Shown piece by piece: positions 52,645 to 61,512 of a stretch of 64,000 bases of DNA. The stretch is from the NCBI GenBank assembly GCA_041395725.1, contig JAWKZW010000001.1, positions 62,001 through 126,000 of the forward strand. The letters run 5' to 3'. The notes under the pieces were generated by a model that worked only from the letters and a program-made list of their open reading frames with translations, was not told the DNA's origin and did no database searches. Origin of the DNA: Gammaproteobacteria bacterium (GTDB lineage: Bacteria > Pseudomonadota > Gammaproteobacteria > Pseudomonadales > Pseudohongiellaceae). The stretch's first letter is position 1; every line of letters starts with the position of its first letter. The position numbers were made by a program, and so were the translations under genes.

Positions 52645-53132
52645 TGCAAACTGCCTCCAGATTATTGGGGACAGACCACGTTTATTTTTAACGACGAAAT
52701 AAACGTGGTCTGTCCCCTATACCTAAAAACCGACTCGTGCCGCTGTGGTTTTTATAATTCAGGCAGCAATTACACTGATTCTTTTAGTTGTGATTGATGT
52801 GACTTTAAAATGTCGAGATTCGGTTCACCTTTGTAAACGTCTCGTCCCCGCAAGAGAAATAGCAATAGCTGTGCCAGTTTTAGCGATGTGTCGGCTGTTG
52901 CCCCTGAAAAAGGAATATTTCTCCCCCTGACGCGGGTTTCATGCCCCTAATTACTGACAGCTTACTGTCATATTGACCCAAGAGAGTTGCCCGGAATATT
53001 TGGCAACGAGTGTCCGAGTGATCCATACCGGATCACGATGCACCAAAGGAGGAATTCCACTGCCTCTGCCACCAGGGCCGCAAAGTTGTGTATAGTTCGC
53101 CTCATTCATAATCGTGCTGGTCCGGATAATTC
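52645..53132. other. Intergenic stretch with a REP-like palindrome
   Basis: About 490 nt without a convincing gene, between divergent genes (51217-52644 on the minus strand, 53133 on the plus strand). It contains the 21-bp inverted repeat at 52667-52717 and a short perfect hairpin (TGACAG, loop CTTA, CTGTCA) at 52955-52970 that might be an operator. Confidence 0.4.
52667..52717. repeat. REP-like palindrome with perfect 21-bp arms
   Basis: Arms 52667-52687 (GGGGACAGACCACGTTTATTT, reported here by its first 20 bases GGGGACAGACCACGTTTATT plus T) and 52697-52717 are perfect inverted repeats around a 9-nt loop. Outer sequences of the form GGGGACAGACCACGT are familiar from REP elements mobilised by Y1-type (RAYT) transposases in gammaproteobacteria. 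No transposase gene is in the window. Confidence 0.7.
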
Positions 53133-54650
53133 ATGCTTGCAGCCTCCAACAGAATCGTCGCAACACTGCTGTTCAGTCTTCTGATCACTTCCTGCCGGTC
53201 ATTGGACCCCGTGCCACTGCCGCCAGAGTTCACCTCGACCGCGCCGGACTCCGTCCTCTGGCAGGAACTGCGCACCCTTCGGCCGGGCGATTGGCAGGTT
53301 CCCCTCAACACCGGCGCAGAAGCGCTGGACTGGCGCCTGCGCGCCATCGACACGGCCGCCGACAGTATCGATCTGCAGACGTTTCTCTGGACGTTCGACA
53401 CGGTCGGTGCACTGGTTCTCGACCACCTCCTGGACGCTGCCGAACGAGGCGTCACGGTGAAACTGCTTATCGACGACTCGTTCCTGGCTGGCGAGGAAGG
53501 CATGCTGCTGGCGCTGGCCCGGCATCCGAATATCGAGTACCGGGTCTACAATCCGTTCACGAGAAGAAGCAGCAATGTCGTAACACGGCAGATACTCAAC
53601 CTGGCTGAATTCCACCGGCTCGATCACCGTATGCACAACAAATCCATGATCATCGATAACCGGATCGCCATCGTCGGCGGACGCAATCTGGCAGACGAAT
53701 ACTTTGGCCTCAATGACACGGCGAACTTTCGCGACATGGAACTTATCGTCGGCGGCCCCATCGTCGATCAAGTTTCCACGGCTTTTGATACCTACTGGAA
53801 TGACCAGTGGTCTGTACCCATCGAATCGATGACTCACATTGAACCAGCAGAAGCAGACATGGAATTGGCGCGGCAAGTGAGAAACAGTACTTTGCACCTG
53901 CATACCGAGGAGAGCGAGGCCGAGCGCCACACCCATTGGCGAAGGCTGGTGAGCAGCGCCTACACGGGCCTGGTAGAACTGGACGTGGACGAACCGCCCA
54001 CAGTCAACCCGGCAGATCCAGGAAGCGCTCCGGTACAGGTCAGGAACGGCCTGGTTTCACTGATGGACGCTGCCACCGACGACATACTGATCATTTCCGC
54101 CTACCTGATCCCCACACCAATCCTGGAAGGCGCCATCGAGAGAGCGGCGGCACGGGGTGTCACCGTGCGGATTCTCACCAATTCGATCGGCTCCAACAAC
54201 CACCTGACCGCCCACAGTGCCTATCGCAACCACATCAGTACCCTGATGAGCCACGGCGCCCAGCTTCATGAAGTTCGCGTCGACGCTGAACAGCGGGATC
54301 TTTATATTATTCCCCCGGTCGAAACCAAGTCGCTGGCACTGCATGCCAAGGTGCTGATCATCGACAGTGACAGGGTGTTTATCGGCAGCGCCAACCTCGA
54401 CCCCCGCTCCCTGCGTCTGAATACCGAGATGGGTCTGCTGGTAACCAGCCAGCCCCTGAACCAGGCACTCCGCCGCCAGGTGGAGCCTGATTTCTCCACA
54501 GCCAACGCCTGGCGACTGGAATTCGCCGAGGACGGCGACGTAATCTGGATTTCCGATGATCTGGTGCTGGAGGCTCAGCCCGCATTGTCACCCCTGCAGC
54601 GCATCGAAGACTGGCTCTTTGCGCACCTGCCACTTGAGAATGAAATGTAA
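53133..54650 (+). CDS. clsC: Phospholipase D-family cardiolipin synthase-like lipoprotein (ClsC/YmdC-like)
   Basis: A two-HKD-motif PLD-family protein of 505 residues. The first motif is HNKSMIIDNRIAIVGGRN, the second LHAKVLIIDSDRVFIGSANLD. The N-terminus has a lipobox-like LLITSC, suggesting a lipoprotein anchored in the membrane. Homologues ClsC/YmdC make cardiolipin from phosphatidylglycerol and phosphatidylethanolamine. DLQTFLWTFDTVGALVLDHLLDAAERGV is the classic opening of the catalytic domain. The ATG at 53133 is the first in frame. It is an unlinked single gene here. Confidence 0.88.
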   Translation: MLAASNRIVATLLFSLLITSCRSLDPVPLPPEFTSTAPDSVLWQELRTLRPGDWQVPLNTGAEALDWRLRAIDTAADSIDLQTFLWTFDTVGALVLDHLLDAAERGVTVKLLIDDSFLAGEEGMLLALARHPNIEYRVYNPFTRRSSNVVTRQILNLAEFHRLDHRMHNKSMIIDNRIAIVGGRNLADEYFGLNDTANFRDMELIVGGPIVDQVSTAFDTYWNDQWSVPIESMTHIEPAEADMELARQVRNSTLHLHTEESEAERHTHWRRLVSSAYTGLVELDVDEPPTVNPADPGSAPVQVRNGLVSLMDAATDDILIISAYLIPTPILEGAIERAAARGVTVRILTNSIGSNNHLTAHSAYRNHISTLMSHGAQLHEVRVDAEQRDLYIIPPVETKSLALHAKVLIIDSDRVFIGSANLDPRSLRLNTEMGLLVTSQPLNQALRRQVEPDFSTANAWRLEFAEDGDVIWISDDLVLEAQPALSPLQRIEDWLFAHLPLENEM

Positions 54651-54695
54651 ACACCCGCTGCCCTGCCCCGGGGTGACTTCTTTCCCTTGCGCCCG

Positions 54696-55655
54696 CTACC
54701 CCCTTACATAACGATTGAACCAGTCTATAGTGAGCGTCCATGCTTCGGTCGCCGCCGCCTCGTTGTAACGCTCCGGCGTGGCGTCGTTGAAGAAACCGTG
54801 CAGGGCGTCGGGATAGATGTGCCCCTCATGGGTGACATTGTTGGCCCGCAGCGCCGCTTCATAAGCCGGCCAGGCATCCACCAGCCGCGTATCCAGCGCG
54901 CCGTGCTGCACGAGAACGGCAGCTTTAATGCTGGGCACATCGGCCGCAGCCACCGCGCCACCGTAGAACGGTACTGCGGCGGCCAGGTCGTCACCCAGTC
55001 GCACCGCCAGCTGATTGGAGATGCCACCGCCGTAACAGAAGCCGGTGACACCGATCCTGCCGGTGCAGTCGGCGCGGTTTTTCAGCCACAGGGCGCAGGC
55101 CACGATGTCTTCAAACTTCTGCTCGTTGGGAATTTCCCGGAACAGCTGGCCACCCTGAAAATCATCACCAGGGTAGCCGCCCAGGGGAGAAAGCACGTCG
55201 GGCGCAAACGCCATGAAGTTGGCCAGGGCAAAGCGACGGGCGACGTCTTCGGTGTGGGGATTCAGGCCGCGGTTTTCATGCACGACGACAATGCCCGGCA
55301 GCCGGGCCGGCGATTCGCTGCGGCTGTCGGCACTGAAGGGCCGCACCAGATAACCGCGGATATAACCGCTGCCCTGGGGTGACGGTACCGTCACGTAGTC
55401 GGCGCGGATGCGCTCGTCATCCCGCGCTATCTGCTGCCCCATCGCGTAGTTCGGCATCAACGCCTCCACGATGGCGCCGGCAGTAAGGCCCGCCACGGCG
55501 AACTTCTGCACGCCCCGAAGAAATTCGCGGCGACTGATTTCGTCATGAATGTAGCGGTTGTATATTTCGATGGCTTCGGCAGGAAGCGTGCGGCGCTCTT
55601 TCAACGACCCTGGAGTTGAGGCGATTCCCTTTTCTGGCTGTTTCTTCGATGACAT
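54696..55655 (-). CDS. Dienelactone hydrolase family protein, YghX-like
   Basis: An alpha/beta-hydrolase of 319 residues. The nucleophile elbow is GFCYGGG with Cys as nucleophile; the acid is in GALDTRLVDAWP and the base in ALHGFFND. The N-terminal ISRREFLRGVQKF followed by a hydrophobic stretch resembles a Tat leader preceded by about 37 residues, as in YghX-like proteins. It ends in WTLTIDWFNRYV. Substrate unknown; relatives open lactones of chloroaromatic degradation. It is convergent with clsC, 45 nt apart. Confidence 0.85.
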   Translation of the reverse strand: MSSKKQPEKGIASTPGSLKERRTLPAEAIEIYNRYIHDEISRREFLRGVQKFAVAGLTAGAIVEALMPNYAMGQQIARDDERIRADYVTVPSPQGSGYIRGYLVRPFSADSRSESPARLPGIVVVHENRGLNPHTEDVARRFALANFMAFAPDVLSPLGGYPGDDFQGGQLFREIPNEQKFEDIVACALWLKNRADCTGRIGVTGFCYGGGISNQLAVRLGDDLAAAVPFYGGAVAAADVPSIKAAVLVQHGALDTRLVDAWPAYEAALRANNVTHEGHIYPDALHGFFNDATPERYNEAAATEAWTLTIDWFNRYVRG

Positions 55656-55888
55656 GGTGTTTCCCCTGTATTCTTCTGTTTAGTTCTGTTCTGGGCTGGT
55701 TTGAAACAATAGCATCCCGCGCACCGGGCAGGAAGCGCGGGCTACGAAATTTCGCCACCCCGGAATCGGGTGACTAATCGATTATTCGCGCCGATGAGGT
55801 GTTGACAGGCATGGATCGGTCGGGCTGCCAGGGCAGCCACAGACTATCCCCGGACCGACACACGCATTAAAACCCCGACCAGGCCGTT

Positions 55889-56817
55889 TCAGCCACCCTC
55901 TCGCCCATCCGCCAGTAAATGCCTCAAAGGACTGATAACCCCTCTTCCACCCCGACGCAACACATGAGTATAAAGCTCGGTAGTCTTCATATCACTGTGC
56001 CCCAGCTGCTCCTGCACGGTGCGGATGTCGGTGCCATTTTCCAGCCGATGAGTCGCAAAAGAGTGCCGCAGGGTATGACAGGTGACATCCGTCTCAATGC
56101 CCGCTGTAGCCGCGGCCCGCTTGCGTATCTAGTTGATGGACGACTCATCCACATGGTGGCGCCGCAAATTTATGGCACCCGGTTCAAGACTCAGGCGGGT
56201 TGATGGGAAGAGGATGGGAAGAGATAGTGCCTGCCGAGCTGGCGATTGGCGGCGGGATACTTCGGACCCAGCGCATGGGGTAACCAGACACCGGTATAGC
56301 CTTCGCTGTCCAGGTCCTGCTCATCCAGGAGCGCGCGGTTCTCCACTTGTCGTTTCAGCGCCGGCAAGAGTTCCGGCGCCAGAGTCGTGATACGGTGTTT
56401 ATTGCCCATTCCGACCCAGATCCGCAATTGCAGATGATCGAAATCCACATCCTTGACGCGCAACCGAACCGCCTCAATACGCCGCAGCCCGGAACCATAG
56501 AGCAAGGACGCCAGCAGCCACTGGCTGCCACGTAACCTCTCCAACAGCCGGCGGACCTCCTCCCGGGTCAACACCACTGGCAGTTCTCGCTGCTGCACAG
56601 ACCTGTTAAGTTCGCCAAGACTACCCAGGGGCAGCGCTAGGGAAAGGAATGTCAAAAATGACATCACCTCCTCGGCCCCCATCTCCGCAGGATGGCGTTT
56701 ACCGTGGAAACGGATGTAGTACCGCACCCAGTAGAGATAGGAATCAATCGTACGCTTGCTATAGCGCCGCGTGATCAATTGTTCAAGCAGCGCCTGCATG
56801 AAGGGCGAGGGAGACAT
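55889..56817 (-). pseudogene. intI: Integron integrase intI, inactivated
   Basis: A tyrosine recombinase of the integron integrase type. The N-terminus (SPSPFMQALLEQLITRRYS, RTIDSYLYWVRYYIRFHGKRHP) and the IntI-specific insert (GVWLPHALGPKYPAANRQLG) are clear. Three lesions break it. First, about 25 residues are missing after MSFLTFLSL, where the core DNA-binding domain should continue. Second, an 11-bp tandem duplication (56202-56212 and 56213-56223) shifts the frame just after the LFPSS segment. Third, an in-frame TAG lies near 56130. The rest of the catalytic domain, with HTLRHSFATH and ELYTHVLRRGGRG (nucleophilic Tyr), remains in the shifted frame up to 55889. The start M matches IntI at 56817. 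Confidence 0.9.
56202..56223. repeat. 11-bp tandem duplication that frameshifts intI
   Basis: GATGGGAAGAG occurs twice in a row. Removing one copy restores a continuous reading frame (LFPS-TRLSLEPGAINLRRHHV) into the C-terminal catalytic domain, so this duplication is a direct cause of inactivation. Confidence 0.9.
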
Positions 56818-57153
56818 AGCCTGGCATCCATTGCGAGCATTTTCTACTTGAAAAAGAATAGACCAGAAATCCAAAGCTGCCAGTTATAAGGCCAGAAGCT
56901 CTTTAAACGCTAGCCCGTAAAATTCCGCCCCTGAACATAGCGATAAATCAGTCAGTTATGATATGAGCCCAGATCAGAATAGAAATTAAAGAGCCACCTC
57001 ACTAATATGTTAAAAAGGCCGCTGTCATGCCCTTTGCTTGCGCAAAGATCACGCCAGCGGGCTTTGTCCATTGAGCAAGGGCGTTACGCGCCTCGTGACT
57101 ACCGCACCCAAAAATAATTTGCATGGCTACCGTGTATCCGTTAATCTCTACAA
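56818..57153. other. Region between intI and the first cassette-type gene
   Basis: About 340 nt in the place where attI and the cassette promoter are expected. A hairpin with GCCCTTTGCT (about 57029) and AGCAAGGGC (57073-57081), with one bulged T, ends next to GTTACGC at 57083. This resembles the right end of an attC site with an extrahelical base, but the left core site is not recognisable. Most likely a decayed site. Confidence 0.3.
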
Positions 57154-57444
57154 ATGATCAAGTCATTTGGCGATCGAATCACGGAAGACCTCTACAATGG
57201 CATTTCTAGTGCCAAGGTAAGGCGATTGCCTCCAGAGGTGAGGGAATTCGCGCTCTACAAACTGGATACGCTTAATGCCGTAGTTGCATTAAAAGAACTA
57301 CGCTCCCCACCTGGCAACCGACTTGAAGCACTGAAAGGTGATCTCGCTGGTTTTTATAGCATTCGAATTAATAAGCAATGGCGAATAGTCTTTAGGTGGC
57401 AAGGTTCAGAAGCTTTTGATGTACAAATAATCGACTACCAATAG
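57154..57444 (+). CDS. higB: HigB-type toxin (RelE superfamily)
   Basis: Toxin of a type II toxin-antitoxin pair, 96 residues; relatives cleave mRNA at the ribosome. The N-terminal MIKSFGDRITEDLYNG and the core LEALKGDLAGFYSIRINKQWRIVFRW are characteristic of HigB encoded upstream of HigA. Here the toxin gene comes first, as in the HigBA family. The antitoxin gene follows after 20 nt. Base composition is AT-richer than the surrounding genes. HigBA pairs are common stabilising cassettes in integrons, and a decayed integrase lies immediately upstream. Confidence 0.92.
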   Translation: MIKSFGDRITEDLYNGISSAKVRRLPPEVREFALYKLDTLNAVVALKELRSPPGNRLEALKGDLAGFYSIRINKQWRIVFRWQGSEAFDVQIIDYQ

Positions 57445-57464
57445 TCCAATAGGTTATAGATTTC

Positions 57465-57755
57465 ATGATTCCAACAAATCGAGCAAGCACCCACCCTGGG
57501 GTGATACTTCTTAAAGAATTTTTGGAGCCACTTGGGCAATCTCAAACGGCACTTGCCGAACACTTGGGAGTGCCCGTGCAAAGAATTAACGAAATTGTCC
57601 GGGGCAAACGAGGCGTAACGCCTGAAACCGCTTGGCTTCTAAGTGAGGCCCTAAAAACTTCACCAGAATTTTGGCTAAATTTGCAGGCCACTTATGATTT
57701 ATCTGTTAATCGCCCTGATTTTCACATAGAGCCGCTGGCAAGGGTAAGCGCATAA
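57465..57755 (+). CDS. higA: HigA-type antitoxin (Xre/HTH)
   Basis: Antitoxin partner of HigB, 96 residues. HPGVILLKEFLEPLGQSQTALAEHLGVPVQRINEIVRGKRGVT is the helix-turn-helix domain of the HigA/VapA-type family; the C-terminal SPEFWLNLQATYDL is the family end. It should bind and neutralise HigB and repress the higBA promoter. The TAA at 57753 overlaps a GCATAAC (57750-57756), which could be the start of a decayed attC site, as expected after a cassette gene. Confidence 0.92.
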   Translation: MIPTNRASTHPGVILLKEFLEPLGQSQTALAEHLGVPVQRINEIVRGKRGVTPETAWLLSEALKTSPEFWLNLQATYDLSVNRPDFHIEPLARVSA

Positions 57756-57849
57756 CAATCAACTACGTGGCTTCGGCGCCGGACGCGGTAAGCCTCGCCG
57801 GTTTTTGAAGTGCTATGTAACTCGAACGTCATAAGGGTACCCCGTTGAG
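57750..57849 (+). other. Possible degenerate attC site between higBA and the GNAT gene
   Basis: GCATAAC at 57750 resembles the RYYYAAC core at the left of attC sites, and GTTGAGC at 57843 fits the GTTRRRY core on the right. The spacing of about 100 nt is within the attC range and the GNAT gene begins just after the second core. The arms do not pair well, so this remains doubtful. Confidence 0.3.
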
Positions 57850-57859
57850 CAGGATTCAG

Positions 57860-58438
57860 ATGTTCGAGCCGAGAACTGAGCGTCTTCAACTTCGACGGTG
57901 GAAAGCCAGCGATCGTGGTGCTTTTGCCGCCATGTCTGCAGATCCTCAGGTCATGAAGTATTTCCCGAACACGTTAAGCGGATCTGAAAGCGATGCTCTT
58001 GCAGAAAAGTGCGAGGCGCTGCTTGCGGAAAGAGGCTGGGGAGTCTGGGCTGTTGAGTTGTTGGGAGCTCAAGAATTCATCGGCATTGTCGGTCTCAATA
58101 TTCCAGGTGCGGATCTGCCTTGCTCACCCTGCGTCGAGGTACTTTGGCGGCTTGCCAGGCCATTCTGGGGGCAGGGATATGCTACGGAAGGCGCTATAGC
58201 GGCCCTCAAGGTCGGGTTTGAAGAGCTTGAATTGCAGGAAATCGTGTCATTCGCGGTTGTGAGCAATCAGCAATCCCGCGCGGTAATGGAGCGGCTGAAT
58301 ATGATCAATTCAGGTGAGACTTTCCTGCATCCAGGCGTATCGGAACCCCGTCATTTAAGGGAGCATTGCCTGTATAGAATGCCGCGCGAAAGGTGGTGCG
58401 CACTATCGCCAAACCAACAGAAACAGACAATGGGATAA
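57860..58438 (+). CDS. GNAT N-acetyltransferase, RimJ/RimL-like
   Basis: An acetyltransferase of the GNAT superfamily, 192 residues. The N-terminal ERLQLRRWKASDRGAFAAM, the acetyl-CoA-binding RPFWGQGYATEGAIAALKVGF (Q/RxxGxG/A) and the ELQEIVSFAVVSNQQSRAVMERLNM segment are all classic. Substrate unknown; relatives acetylate ribosomal proteins, antibiotics or polyamines. The ATG at 57860 has AGGA about 6 nt upstream; a TTG at 57845 is an alternative. It lies in the relic integron block. Confidence 0.87.
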   Translation: MFEPRTERLQLRRWKASDRGAFAAMSADPQVMKYFPNTLSGSESDALAEKCEALLAERGWGVWAVELLGAQEFIGIVGLNIPGADLPCSPCVEVLWRLARPFWGQGYATEGAIAALKVGFEELELQEIVSFAVVSNQQSRAVMERLNMINSGETFLHPGVSEPRHLREHCLYRMPRERWCALSPNQQKQTMG

Positions 58439-58754
58439 TGCGTGTGTAAAAATTAGATGCAGGCAACACTTCCGGAACAACGATACCCGTCGCGATGGAA
58501 ATGCCGGGAAGTATCCTTAATACCTACTACCGGTATCGCTCAATTGTGTGGTTGGCAGATTGCCAGTGATCTTCAGCCCAGGGTACAGAACCCGACAAGC
58601 GGCCTGGGCCTGACTTCGAACAGCATGTCACATTTGCAGTATCACCGGTACGCCAGACAGATACCCGGACACCCGGGTCTGCAATACAACTCGCGGATCT
58701 ACGGTCTCGAATGAACACCATCGGAACCAGTGAACCACCCAAGAGAAAACCACC
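58439..58754. other. Gene-free stretch between the GNAT and OmpA-family genes
   Basis: About 316 nt. I see no tRNA, attC site or reading frame worth reporting. It marks the downstream edge of the cassette-type block and should carry the promoter of the OmpA lipoprotein. Confidence 0.35.
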
Positions 58755-59411
58755 ATGAAATTCGACTTCCCGTTACAGACCACTGCCGCCCTGACGCTGG
58801 CTCTCCTGGTCAGCGGCTGCACAACTATCAATCCCTACACGGGTCAACAGCAAACCAGCCGCACCGTTCAATACGGCGCCGCCGGGGCCGTGGTCTGCGG
58901 GCTTATCGGGGCTGCCGAGAGTGGCCAGCGGGCCCGTAATGCAGCACTCGGTTGCGGGGCCATCGGCGCCGGTGTCGGTGCCTATATGGACGCCCAGGAA
59001 CGGGAAATGCGTGAACAATTGGCTGGCTCCGGCGTTCAGGTTGTGCGTGAGGGCGACCAGTTGGAACTGGTGATGCCGGGCAACGTGACTTTCCCCACCA
59101 ATGAGTACACTATCAGAGAATCTTTTTTTCCAGTACTGGACTCTGTTTCGGAAGTTCTGTTCAAGTATACCGACACCCGGATCCGCGTAACCGGCCATAC
59201 GGATTCTACCGGGTCGGCTGATTACAACTATGGCCTGTCCGACCGTCGGGCCCAGAGCGTAGGCAATTACCTGGCTGCCAGGGGAATCGATCAGAACCGT
59301 GTCATTACCCAGGGAGTAGGCCCTGACCAGCCTGTTGCCAGCAATGACACCGACGCCGGTCGGGCACAGAATCGACGGGTGGAACTGGAAATTGTAGCCG
59401 TACAGCCCTAG
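58755..59411 (+). CDS. OmpA-family outer-membrane lipoprotein (YiaD-like)
   Basis: The lipobox (LALLVSGC) is followed by a Gly/Ala-rich segment (YGAAGAVVCGLIGAAESG, GAIGAGVGAYMDAQE) that may span or touch the membrane. The C-terminal OmpA peptidoglycan-binding domain has VTGHTDSTGSADYNYGLSDRRAQSVGNYL and ends in QNRRVELEI, with the Asp and Arg that bind diaminopimelate. At 218 residues the plan equals YiaD/Pal-like proteins. It tethers the outer membrane to the cell wall. Confidence 0.9.
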   Translation: MKFDFPLQTTAALTLALLVSGCTTINPYTGQQQTSRTVQYGAAGAVVCGLIGAAESGQRARNAALGCGAIGAGVGAYMDAQEREMREQLAGSGVQVVREGDQLELVMPGNVTFPTNEYTIRESFFPVLDSVSEVLFKYTDTRIRVTGHTDSTGSADYNYGLSDRRAQSVGNYLAARGIDQNRVITQGVGPDQPVASNDTDAGRAQNRRVELEIVAVQP

Positions 59412-59505
59412 GGACACTTCAAGCTGGGCCGGCGGGCTCGCCTTAAGATGCCATTGCCTCGAAAAACGAGCCGGGTGTCCCGCACGGCTGGGGCACTCTA
59501 GCCCC
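59411..59505. terminator. Convergent hairpin pair between OmpA and the second peptide ABC operon
   Basis: Two hairpins lie here. A large one pairs GGGACAC (59411-59417) with GTGTCCC (59475-59481) and CGGGCTCG (59433-59440) with CGAGCC (59467-59472). A small one pairs GGGGC (59490-59494) with GCCCC (59501-59505). They separate the plus-strand OmpA gene from the convergent ABC operon. Confidence 0.5.
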
Positions 59506-59509
59506 TGGC

Positions 59510-60466
59510 TCAATACAGATGGCAGGCAACCTGGCGATCCACCTCTTTCAGCGGCAGCAGCTGTGGTGTTTCCCGCCGACATATCTCCATGACTTTGGGG
59601 CAGCGATTGGCAAACCGACACCCTGCCGGAACATTGACCGGGCTGGGGATTTCGCCACTGATAGCGGTGGACTGACGTTGACGCTCGATCCGGGGGTCCG
59701 GTTCCGGATTGGAACTGACCAGTATTTCCGTATACGGATGTCTGGGCTGAAAGTAGACCTGATCTGCCGGACCCAGTTCCACCATGGAGCCCAGGTACAT
59801 CACAGCCATACGATCGCTCACGTACCTGACCATGGATAAATCATGAGCGATAAACAGCAGCGTCAATCCCATGCGGTTTTTCAACTCACTCAGCAGATTG
59901 ATGACCTGGGCCTGGACTGAAACATCCAGGGCTGAGATCGGTTCGTCGCACACCACGAATTCCGGTTCAAGAATCATGGCCCGGGCAATGCCAATTCGCT
60001 GACGCTGTCCGCCGGAAAATTCGTGCGGATAGCGGGACATGTGATCGGCATTCAGGCCTACCTGCTCCAGCCACTGGGCAACCCGTTCGCGGATTATCGT
60101 GCTGGTCTCCCGACTGTGCACGCGCAGTCCCTCGCCAATAATCTCCCCCACCGTCATCCGCGGATTGAGCGATGAATAAGGATCCTGAAAGATCATCTGC
60201 ATCTTTGCGGCCAGGCGCTGAAAATCCCGCGGCTGGTATTTCTGCGGCAGCACCTCCCCCCTGTAAGTAACGGACCCACCAGTCTTGTCATACAGACCAA
60301 GCAGGGTCTTGCCGAACGTAGACTTGCCTGACCCGCTCTCACCCACCAGGCCCACGACCTCCCGTTCAGCGATAGCCAATGACAGATCATCAACCGCATG
60401 CACAACCTGATTGCGACCAATTTTAAAATGCTTGGTCAAGTTGCCGGTTTCCACCAGTACCGTCAT
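59510..60466 (-). CDS. Peptide ABC transporter ATP-binding protein, OppF type (second operon)
   Basis: Last gene of the second peptide ABC operon (318 residues). Walker A GLVGESGSGKSTFGKTLL, signature FSGGQRQRIGIARAM, Walker B FVVCDEPISALDVS and C-terminal CRFANRCPKVMEICRRE with paired Cys are present. The Cys segment suggests a possible Fe-S site, as in other OppF-type subunits. It overlaps the OppD-type gene by 4 nt, as does that gene with the permease, so the operon is tightly coupled. Confidence 0.92.
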   Translation of the reverse strand: MTVLVETGNLTKHFKIGRNQVVHAVDDLSLAIAEREVVGLVGESGSGKSTFGKTLLGLYDKTGGSVTYRGEVLPQKYQPRDFQRLAAKMQMIFQDPYSSLNPRMTVGEIIGEGLRVHSRETSTIIRERVAQWLEQVGLNADHMSRYPHEFSGGQRQRIGIARAMILEPEFVVCDEPISALDVSVQAQVINLLSELKNRMGLTLLFIAHDLSMVRYVSDRMAVMYLGSMVELGPADQVYFQPRHPYTEILVSSNPEPDPRIERQRQSTAISGEIPSPVNVPAGCRFANRCPKVMEICRRETPQLLPLKEVDRQVACHLY

Positions 60467-61512
60467 CTCCCGCTCTCCCTGAAGAACAGGCCCGCCGGTC
60501 TTTCCGGCGCCTCCGAGTGATGCAGCCAGCAGCGGCTGAAGTGCTCGCCCAGCAAGAAAAAATCATCCGGCGGTCGCTGCTGGCACACCTGCATGGCATG
60601 AGGGCAACGGACCGCATAACCGCAGCCGGACGGCGGTGAAAAAAGATCCGGCGGTGATCCCTCGATAGGCTCCAGCCGATGCTGCCTGGCGGGGTCATTG
60701 TTAGGCATGGCTGCCCTCAGCCCCACGGTGTAGGGGTGAGCTGAACGGTAGAACACGTCGTCGACACTACCGTGTTCGACAATCCGACCGGCATACATAA
60801 CCGCCACCTCGTCAGCCATGCGCGCCACCACACCCAGATCATGGGTAATCAGAATAATCGCCATGCCGGTTTCCTGCTGCAGGTCCTGCAACAGGTCTAA
60901 TATCTGAGCCTGAATTGTGACGTCCAGTGCCGTGGTGGGCTCATCGGCAATCAGGATTGCCGGTTTGCAGGCGATCGCCATGGCGATCATGGCCCTTTGC
61001 AACATGCCGCCGGAGAATTCAAACGGGTACTGACGGGCGCGCCTGGCAGCTTCTGGAATTCTGGTCAGCTCCAGCAGCTCGATGGCCCGGCTGAAAGCCT
61101 GTCGGTAACTGAACCCCCGGTGTACCCGCAGAGGCTCAGCAATCTGGTCGCCGATAGTCATGGTGGGGTTCAGCGAGGTCATGGGATCCTGAAAAATCAT
61201 ACCAATCTGGGAACCGCGGATTTCCCGGCCTTCCACGATGGTGGCACCCAGAATTTCTGCGCCTCTGAGGCGCGCCGAGCCGGCAGTGATACGGCCGGGC
61301 GGTATTGGCGTCAGTCCCATCATGCTCTGGACAGTGACCGATTTGCCGCATCCGGATTCCCCGACGAGGGCGAGCGTCTCGCCAGCACCGACATTGAAGC
61401 TGACACCGCGAACCGCCTGAACGGTCCCGCCGTAGGTATCAAACTCGACAGTCAGATCTTCCACTTCCAGCAGAATCGGCTGGGCCGGCGCTGCTTCACC
61501 ATTACCGCTCAT
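60463..61512 (-). CDS. Peptide ABC transporter ATP-binding protein, OppD type (second operon)
   Basis: First ATPase subunit (349 residues). Walker A LVGESGCGKSVTVQSMM, signature FSGGMLQRAMIAMAIACKP, Walker B ILIADEPTTALDVT and H-loop LITHDLGV are intact. The ABC signature has Leu rather than Arg in the GGMxQR position (GGMLQR instead of GGMRQR), a conservative change. The C-terminal CGYAVRCPHAMQVCQQR holds the paired Cys. It overlaps its neighbours by 4 nt on both sides. Confidence 0.92.
   Translation of the reverse strand: MSGNGEAAPAQPILLEVEDLTVEFDTYGGTVQAVRGVSFNVGAGETLALVGESGCGKSVTVQSMMGLTPIPPGRITAGSARLRGAEILGATIVEGREIRGSQIGMIFQDPMTSLNPTMTIGDQIAEPLRVHRGFSYRQAFSRAIELLELTRIPEAARRARQYPFEFSGGMLQRAMIAMAIACKPAILIADEPTTALDVTIQAQILDLLQDLQQETGMAIILITHDLGVVARMADEVAVMYAGRIVEHGSVDDVFYRSAHPYTVGLRAAMPNNDPARQHRLEPIEGSPPDLFSPPSGCGYAVRCPHAMQVCQQRPPDDFFLLGEHFSRCWLHHSEAPERPAGLFFRESGR

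Noticed and set aside
56950..57090. Intact attI/attC site upstream of higB
   Set aside because: A hairpin with a bulged base next to GTTACGC is visible, but the left core site is missing, so I call it at most a decayed site.
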